From Bacillus norwichensis (GTDB taxonomy: Bacteria; Bacillota; Bacilli; Bacillales; Bacillaceae_C), in assembly GCF_014836955.1 (NCBI RefSeq), contig NZ_JACSPV010000044.1:1-35771 (forward strand): a stretch of 35,771 nt of DNA. The letters run 5' to 3'. The notes under the pieces were generated by a model. That model did no database searches. It had not been told where the DNA came from and saw only the letters and a list, made by a program, of their open reading frames with translations. Position numbers and translations under genes: made by a program. Within the stretch, counting starts at the first letter, position 1. Each line of letters starts with the position of its first letter. This document shows positions 33,008 to 35,771 of this stretch, in pieces.

Positions 33008-34339
33008 TTATAAAATATCGGCTGCAAGCTGAGCAAGCTCAGACCTCTCTCCTTTAATCAGCTTGATATGCCCTGCAGCACTTTGCTCTTTAAATTTTTC
33101 CAACACATATACCAATCCATTATTGAATTCATCAAGGTAAGGGTGGTCAATTTGCTGAGGATCTCCCATCAGTACAATTTTGCTTCCTTCCCCTACTCTC
33201 GTCAATATAGTTTTTACTTCATGCTTCGTAAGGTTTTGGGCCTCATCTATGATGATGAATTGTTTTGGTATACTGCGTCCTCTTATATATGTTAATGCTT
33301 CAACCTCGATAGAGCCCATCCCCGCTAAAATCGAATCCAGTTCGCCAGGTTTTTTTGTGTTGAATAAGTATTCGAAGTTATCATATATCGGCTGCATCCA
33401 CGGCCTCAATTTTTCCTGTTTTTCTCCCGGTAAATACCCGATATCCTTTCCAACCGGGACAATTGGGCGCGCGACAAGCAGTTTTTTATATTTCTTCATA
33501 TCTTCTGTCTGCATTAGACCGGACGCCAAAGCCAGAAGGGTCTTCCCTGTGCCAGCTTTGCCGATCATTGTGACAAGTTGAATATCCTCACGAAAAAGAA
33601 GCTCTACTGCCATTGTCTGCTGAACATTCCTCGGTTTTATTCCCCAGATAGAATCAAAATGGGTGATCAGTTTTCGTATCAAGTTTCCTGTCTCATCAAC
33701 AATTCCTAGTCCTGATGAAGAACTGCCAAGTTCATCCTTCATCACAATAAATTGATTAGGGTTCAGCGGCTTGCTATTCACCACTTCAGAACTTAGAATT
33801 TGGCTGGTTTCATAGAAAATCCTTAACAAGTCGATATTCACATAAACTTCCTGCGATCCAGTATATAAGTGATCAACTTCTACAACGCGGTCACTGAGAA
33901 AATCTTCCGCCTGCAACCCAAGAGCATCTGCCTTAACTCTTAATAAAGCATCTTTGCTGACGATGATGACGGGCTTTCCATCCTCTTTCTTCTCTTCTTC
34001 CATCGCTATGTTTTTCGCCACCGCCAAAATGCGATTATCATTTGTCTTCTCTAAGAAAATCTCCTGAAGCTGATGGAATGACCGATGATTGAGTTCAATC
34101 CGCAATGTCCCTCCATTTTCCAAAGCGATCCTTTCATGGAGTTTTCCGGTCTTTCTGAAGCCGTCTATCAATTTGGAAACATGTCTTGCATTCCTGCCGA
34201 TTTCATTCATGTACCTCTTCTTTGAATCCAGTTCTTCCAGCACAACCGCCGGAATGACAATTTCATTATCCTGGAAAGAAAAGACGGCATTGGGGTCTTG
34301 CAACAAGACATTCGTATCTAAAACGTATATTTTCGTCAA
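33008..34339 (-). CDS. ylaK: PhoH-family ATPase with N-terminal PIN domain (YlaK, PhoH2 type)
   Basis: A 443-residue PhoH2-type protein. The N-terminal PIN domain (1-~140) starts with IYVLDTNVLLQDP, whose Asp is a metal-binding nuclease residue. The C-terminal PhoH ATPase (~235-443) has Walker A GKAGTGKT (about 257-264), Walker B FIIIDEAQN (about 354-362) and the sensor-like VLMGDPQQID. Such fusions have been described as RNA helicase-ribonucleases. The start is TTG 34339 with SD GGAGG; the second codon gives MTKIYVLDT. It is divergent from ylaJ. Confidence 0.93.
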   Translation of the reverse strand: MTKIYVLDTNVLLQDPNAVFSFQDNEIVIPAVVLEELDSKKRYMNEIGRNARHVSKLIDGFRKTGKLHERIALENGGTLRIELNHRSFHQLQEIFLEKTNDNRILAVAKNIAMEEEKKEDGKPVIIVSKDALLRVKADALGLQAEDFLSDRVVEVDHLYTGSQEVYVNIDLLRIFYETSQILSSEVVNSKPLNPNQFIVMKDELGSSSSGLGIVDETGNLIRKLITHFDSIWGIKPRNVQQTMAVELLFREDIQLVTMIGKAGTGKTLLALASGLMQTEDMKKYKKLLVARPIVPVGKDIGYLPGEKQEKLRPWMQPIYDNFEYLFNTKKPGELDSILAGMGSIEVEALTYIRGRSIPKQFIIIDEAQNLTKHEVKTILTRVGEGSKIVLMGDPQQIDHPYLDEFNNGLVYVLEKFKEQSAAGHIKLIKGERSELAQLAADIL

Positions 34340-34447
34340 ATTGATGCCTCCTGCTCCTTTTTAATATCATATGTTGCTATAGATCGGCCGGTTCCATTGG
34401 AAAGTGTCACATAGGGACAACTCTTTGTCTGAAATATATGTACTTGT

Positions 34448-34477
34448 GCATAAACTTAGAAGTCTTATTGCACAATA
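34448..34477 (+). promoter_or_regulatory. Candidate forespore (sigma-G type) promoter of ylaJ
   Basis: GCATA (34448-34452), an 18-nt spacer and CACAATA (34471-34477) match the GHATR-N17/18-CATWHTA pattern of sigma-G with one mismatch. The TTG start is ~43 bp downstream. A forespore promoter suits a YhcN/YlaJ-family spore lipoprotein. Confidence 0.45.
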
Positions 34478-34519
34478 TAAAAATAATGAGAGTTGAAGAA
34501 CTAACAGGAGGAAAACATA

Positions 34520-35101
34520 TTGAAAAAAACAGCATTTATTTTCATCATTCTCACACTGTCAGCGTGTGGACAGACGAATGAAGCACAAAGAGACAACGGG
34601 AACCCTTCACTCCAAAACACAAGAAGTGATTTAAACCAGCAGGACCAGACTCGCAACAGTGAGGAAGAACGAGCAAATTATTTAGCAGCTCTGGCTTCCG
34701 ACATCCCCAATGTAAAAGATGCAACAGCAGTAGTCGCTGGAGATTACGCCGTTATCGGGATAGATGTAGACAAAGATTTGGATCGTTCCAAAGTAGGCTC
34801 CATAAAATATTCAGTAGCAGAAAGCATCAAACATGACCCTTTAGGCGCTGGTGCAGTCGTAGTTGCTGATCCTGACATCAACGCCAGACTGAAAGAAATA
34901 AAAGACGACATGTCCAAAGGCAGGCCTCTCCAAGGCATCATCAATGAACTGGCCGATATCACTGGAAGACTAATGCCTGAGCTTCCTCCTCAGGAAGATG
35001 ATAAAAACCCTCAGGAAGCACCTCAAAAACAAGATGATGAAATGGACAATCACGATAAGAGACAGATCGAAAAGGAACAGAAAAAGCAAACAAATGAATG
35101 A
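34520..35101 (+). CDS. ylaJ: YhcN/YlaJ-family sporulation lipoprotein
   Basis: A 193-residue lipoprotein: MKKTAFIFIILTLSAC gives a short signal with lipobox LSAC (Cys16). A polar linker (20-50) leads to the YhcN/YlaJ domain (about 52-150), with NVKDATAVVAGDYAVIGIDVDKDLDRSKVGSIKYSVAESIKHDPLGAGAVVVADPD. The C-terminal 45 residues are Glu/Lys/Gln-rich and disordered. Relatives sit in the inner spore membrane and affect germination or outgrowth. The start is TTG 34520 after AGGAGG. It is expected to be expressed in the forespore, as the upstream motif also suggests. Confidence 0.93.
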   Translation: MKKTAFIFIILTLSACGQTNEAQRDNGNPSLQNTRSDLNQQDQTRNSEEERANYLAALASDIPNVKDATAVVAGDYAVIGIDVDKDLDRSKVGSIKYSVAESIKHDPLGAGAVVVADPDINARLKEIKDDMSKGRPLQGIINELADITGRLMPELPPQEDDKNPQEAPQKQDDEMDNHDKRQIEKEQKKQTNE

Positions 35102-35228
35102 CATTGAGGATTTCCAGAGGTTAGGATTCTTAATGCCCGTTCCTTGTTGCTTCCATAAAAATAGTCTCGATTGGCGAAGTTACTGTCCAATTTGCAGAAT
35201 CAGCGAAAAAACCTTTAGGTTTTTTTAA
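35094..35228 (+). CDS. Possible 44-residue Cys-rich ORF overlapping the ylaJ stop
   Basis: An ORF starting inside the last codons of ylaJ (ATGAATGA) and reading MNDIEDFQRLGFLMPVPCC, then CFHKN and YCPICR, giving a CC-x-H and CxxC pattern that could bind zinc. No SD precedes it, so it would need coupling to ylaJ. Its last codons lie in the weak hairpin that ends ylaJ. I recognise no family; it may well be chance. Confidence 0.22.
   Translation: MNDIEDFQRLGFLMPVPCCFHKNSLDWRSYCPICRISEKTFRFF
35206..35226 (+). terminator. Possible terminator of ylaJ
   Basis: A 9-bp but AT-rich stem (AAAAAACCT/AGGTTTTTT) with a 2-nt loop and a T run in the 3' arm, ~105 bp after the ylaJ stop. Weak stem. Confidence 0.45.
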
Positions 35229-35276
35229 ACTCCCTATTTCGGGTAGAAATAATCATGTTAGAATCAAGGGATAACA

Positions 35277-35285
35277 TGGTATAAT
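35277..35285 (+). promoter_or_regulatory. Extended -10 promoter of ylaI
   Basis: TGGTATAAT is a perfect -10 with TGn extension; no good -35 at 16-18 bp. Transcription would begin near 35291, at or in the left arm of the palindrome at 35289-35315. Confidence 0.55.
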
Positions 35286-35288
35286 GTT

Positions 35289-35315
35289 CTGTAAAAGAAT
35301 ATTATTCTTTTACAG
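35289..35315 (+). promoter_or_regulatory. Perfect 27-bp palindrome directly before the ylaI SD
   Basis: CTGTAAAAGAAT (35289-35300), ATT, then ATTCTTTTACAG (35304-35315). The right arm ends in the AGAGGTGG ribosome site. It could be a repressor operator over the transcription start or, as RNA, a hairpin next to the SD. I do not recognise the operator sequence. Confidence 0.6.
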
Positions 35316-35326
35316 AGGTGGCCAAT

Positions 35327-35527
35327 ATGAAAGTGCAATGCGTCATTTGCGATAAACAGCATGAGCTGGATAATGACACGCCCCTTGCTAAGAAATTAAG
35401 AAATAGGCCGATTCATACTTATATGTGCGATGAATGCCATGAAAGAATTGAAGAGAAAACGAAAGCACATCATGCAAGTGGGCAGTTTCAGTTATACAGT
35501 TTTAAAGGGAAAGAAAAGAATTTTTAA
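35327..35527 (+). CDS. ylaI: YlaI family protein (DUF2197), small zinc-ribbon
   Basis: A 66-residue protein of the YlaI family. Two CxxC knuckles, CVICDK near the N-terminus (about 5-10) and CDEC (about 34-37), make a likely four-Cys zinc ribbon; the C-terminus (SGQFQLYSFKGKEKNF) is basic. Its function is unknown. ATG 35327 has SD GAGGTGG at 5 nt; the GTG three codons upstream is part of that SD. It is the last complete gene before an ISL3-type insertion; B. subtilis continues with ylaH and typA. Confidence 0.92.
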   Translation: MKVQCVICDKQHELDNDTPLAKKLRNRPIHTYMCDECHERIEEKTKAHHASGQFQLYSFKGKEKNF

Positions 35528-35537
35528 AAACAAAAGA

Positions 35538-35622
35538 TAGCGCTTGTCCCTCCGCTGGTTCAAACAGCGAAGGTCCTATCGATTCGACTATTGTAGTAGG
35601 GCGCATTATTCGACAAGCGCTA
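35538..35622. repeat. Terminal-inverted-repeat element after ylaI
   Basis: TAGCGCTTGTC (35538-35548) and GACAAGCGCTA (35612-35622) are perfect 11-bp inverted arms about 85 bp apart. A smaller hairpin (CGCTGGTTCAAACAGCG) lies near the left arm. No coding content. It may be a small non-autonomous element or the ylaI 3' structure. Confidence 0.5.
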
Positions 35623-35633
35623 CTAAAAATAAA

Positions 35634-35771
35634 GGTTCTATGTCAAATGTTGGGGTAGAGTGAGGTGGAAGCTCATTCTACCCAACATGACTTCCAATTT
35701 TTTTATACTTATGTAAAAGCAGTATTCTCGCCCTTGCCCGAAGGAAATTCCTAAAACCAAAGGCGTTCCTC
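35634..35771 (-). mobile_element. End of an ISL3-family insertion sequence, running off the window
   Basis: From GGTTCTATGTCAAATGTTGG (35634) inward the sequence looks like an ISL3-family terminal inverted repeat, which begins GG-T/C-T-C and contains GTCAA. It is followed at once by the 3' end of a transposase gene on the minus strand. The eight bases before it (AAAATAAA) would be the target duplication, but the far end is outside the window. Confidence 0.7.
35678..35771 (-). CDS. ISL3-family transposase, C-terminal fragment (window edge)
   Basis: The last 30 codons of a gene entering from beyond the right edge. The peptide RNAFGFRNFLRARARILL, then LHKYKKIGSHVG and a TAG stop, matches the conserved C-terminus of ISL3-group transposases (RNAFGFRNF-type motif followed by R-x-LL). 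The frame has no internal stop in the part seen. Whether the gene is intact cannot be told. Its stop lies within the terminal ~47 bp of the element, as usual for this family. Confidence 0.75.
   Translation of the reverse strand, partial: RNAFGFRNFLRARARILLLHKYKKIGSHVG

Overview
The window is a chromosomal segment from a low-GC, endospore-forming member of the Bacillaceae. Gene content and order match the ylaI-ftsW-pycA-cta-ylb-rpmF region of Bacillus subtilis, written here mostly in reverse. Support comes from a caa3 oxidase locus (ctaA to ctaG), the ylb cluster, several sporulation genes (spoVV/ylbJ, ylbD, ylaJ, an RsfA-type regulator) and SD-led TTG and GTG starts. All names come from protein features and synteny judged by eye; no database search was run.

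Layout, left to right. 1-2410: a two-gene operon for a biotin carrier and an acyl-CoA carboxyltransferase, with a repeat-rich 3' flank. 2589-3567: a GNAT acetyltransferase (ylbP) and a DUF4064 membrane protein with an ECF-sigma-like promoter. 3758-5973: an RsfA-like regulator, a crotonase-fold protein, rpmF and ylbN. 6137-6684: a glycine-rich protein made of 36-bp tandem repeats behind a sequence that fits the mother-cell sigma-K consensus. 6923-11285: tmcAL (ylbM), ylbK, spoVV (ylbJ), coaD and rsmD; ylbL is absent from its usual place. 11426-16742: a stalk-domain membrane-anchored protein, ylbG, ricF, a lipoprotein, ylbE, ylbD, ylbC (apparently with a CTG start) and the CBS protein ylbB. 16929-18946: ylbA, an AI-2E-family permease and a DUF420/CtaM-like protein. 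19155-27024: ctaG, ctaF, ctaE, ctaD, ctaC, ctaB, and divergent ctaA. 27060-32237: pyruvate carboxylase, ftsW and ylaN. 32460-35527: ylaL, the PhoH-family ylaK, the lipoprotein ylaJ and ylaI. 35634-35771: the end of an ISL3-family insertion sequence running off the window.

How the genes work together. The cta block makes and matures cytochrome caa3: CtaB and CtaA make heme O and then heme A, CtaC/D/E/F are the subunits, and CtaG plus the DUF420 protein are assembly factors. Pyruvate carboxylase refills the TCA cycle that feeds this chain. Several other genes belong to sporulation or to housekeeping (tRNA and rRNA modification, CoA synthesis, ribosomal protein L32, cell division).

The main departures from the textbook locus are non-coding or small. 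An interspersed element of about 165-195 bp occurs three times in the same orientation; one copy ends at the ctaB stop codon and another abuts the ylbM promoter. A second type of repeat appears to encode the last residues of the biotin carrier. I found no CRISPR array, prophage, rRNA, tRNA or defence system. The best candidates for something undescribed are the glycine-rich sigma-K-type gene and the three-copy structured repeat.
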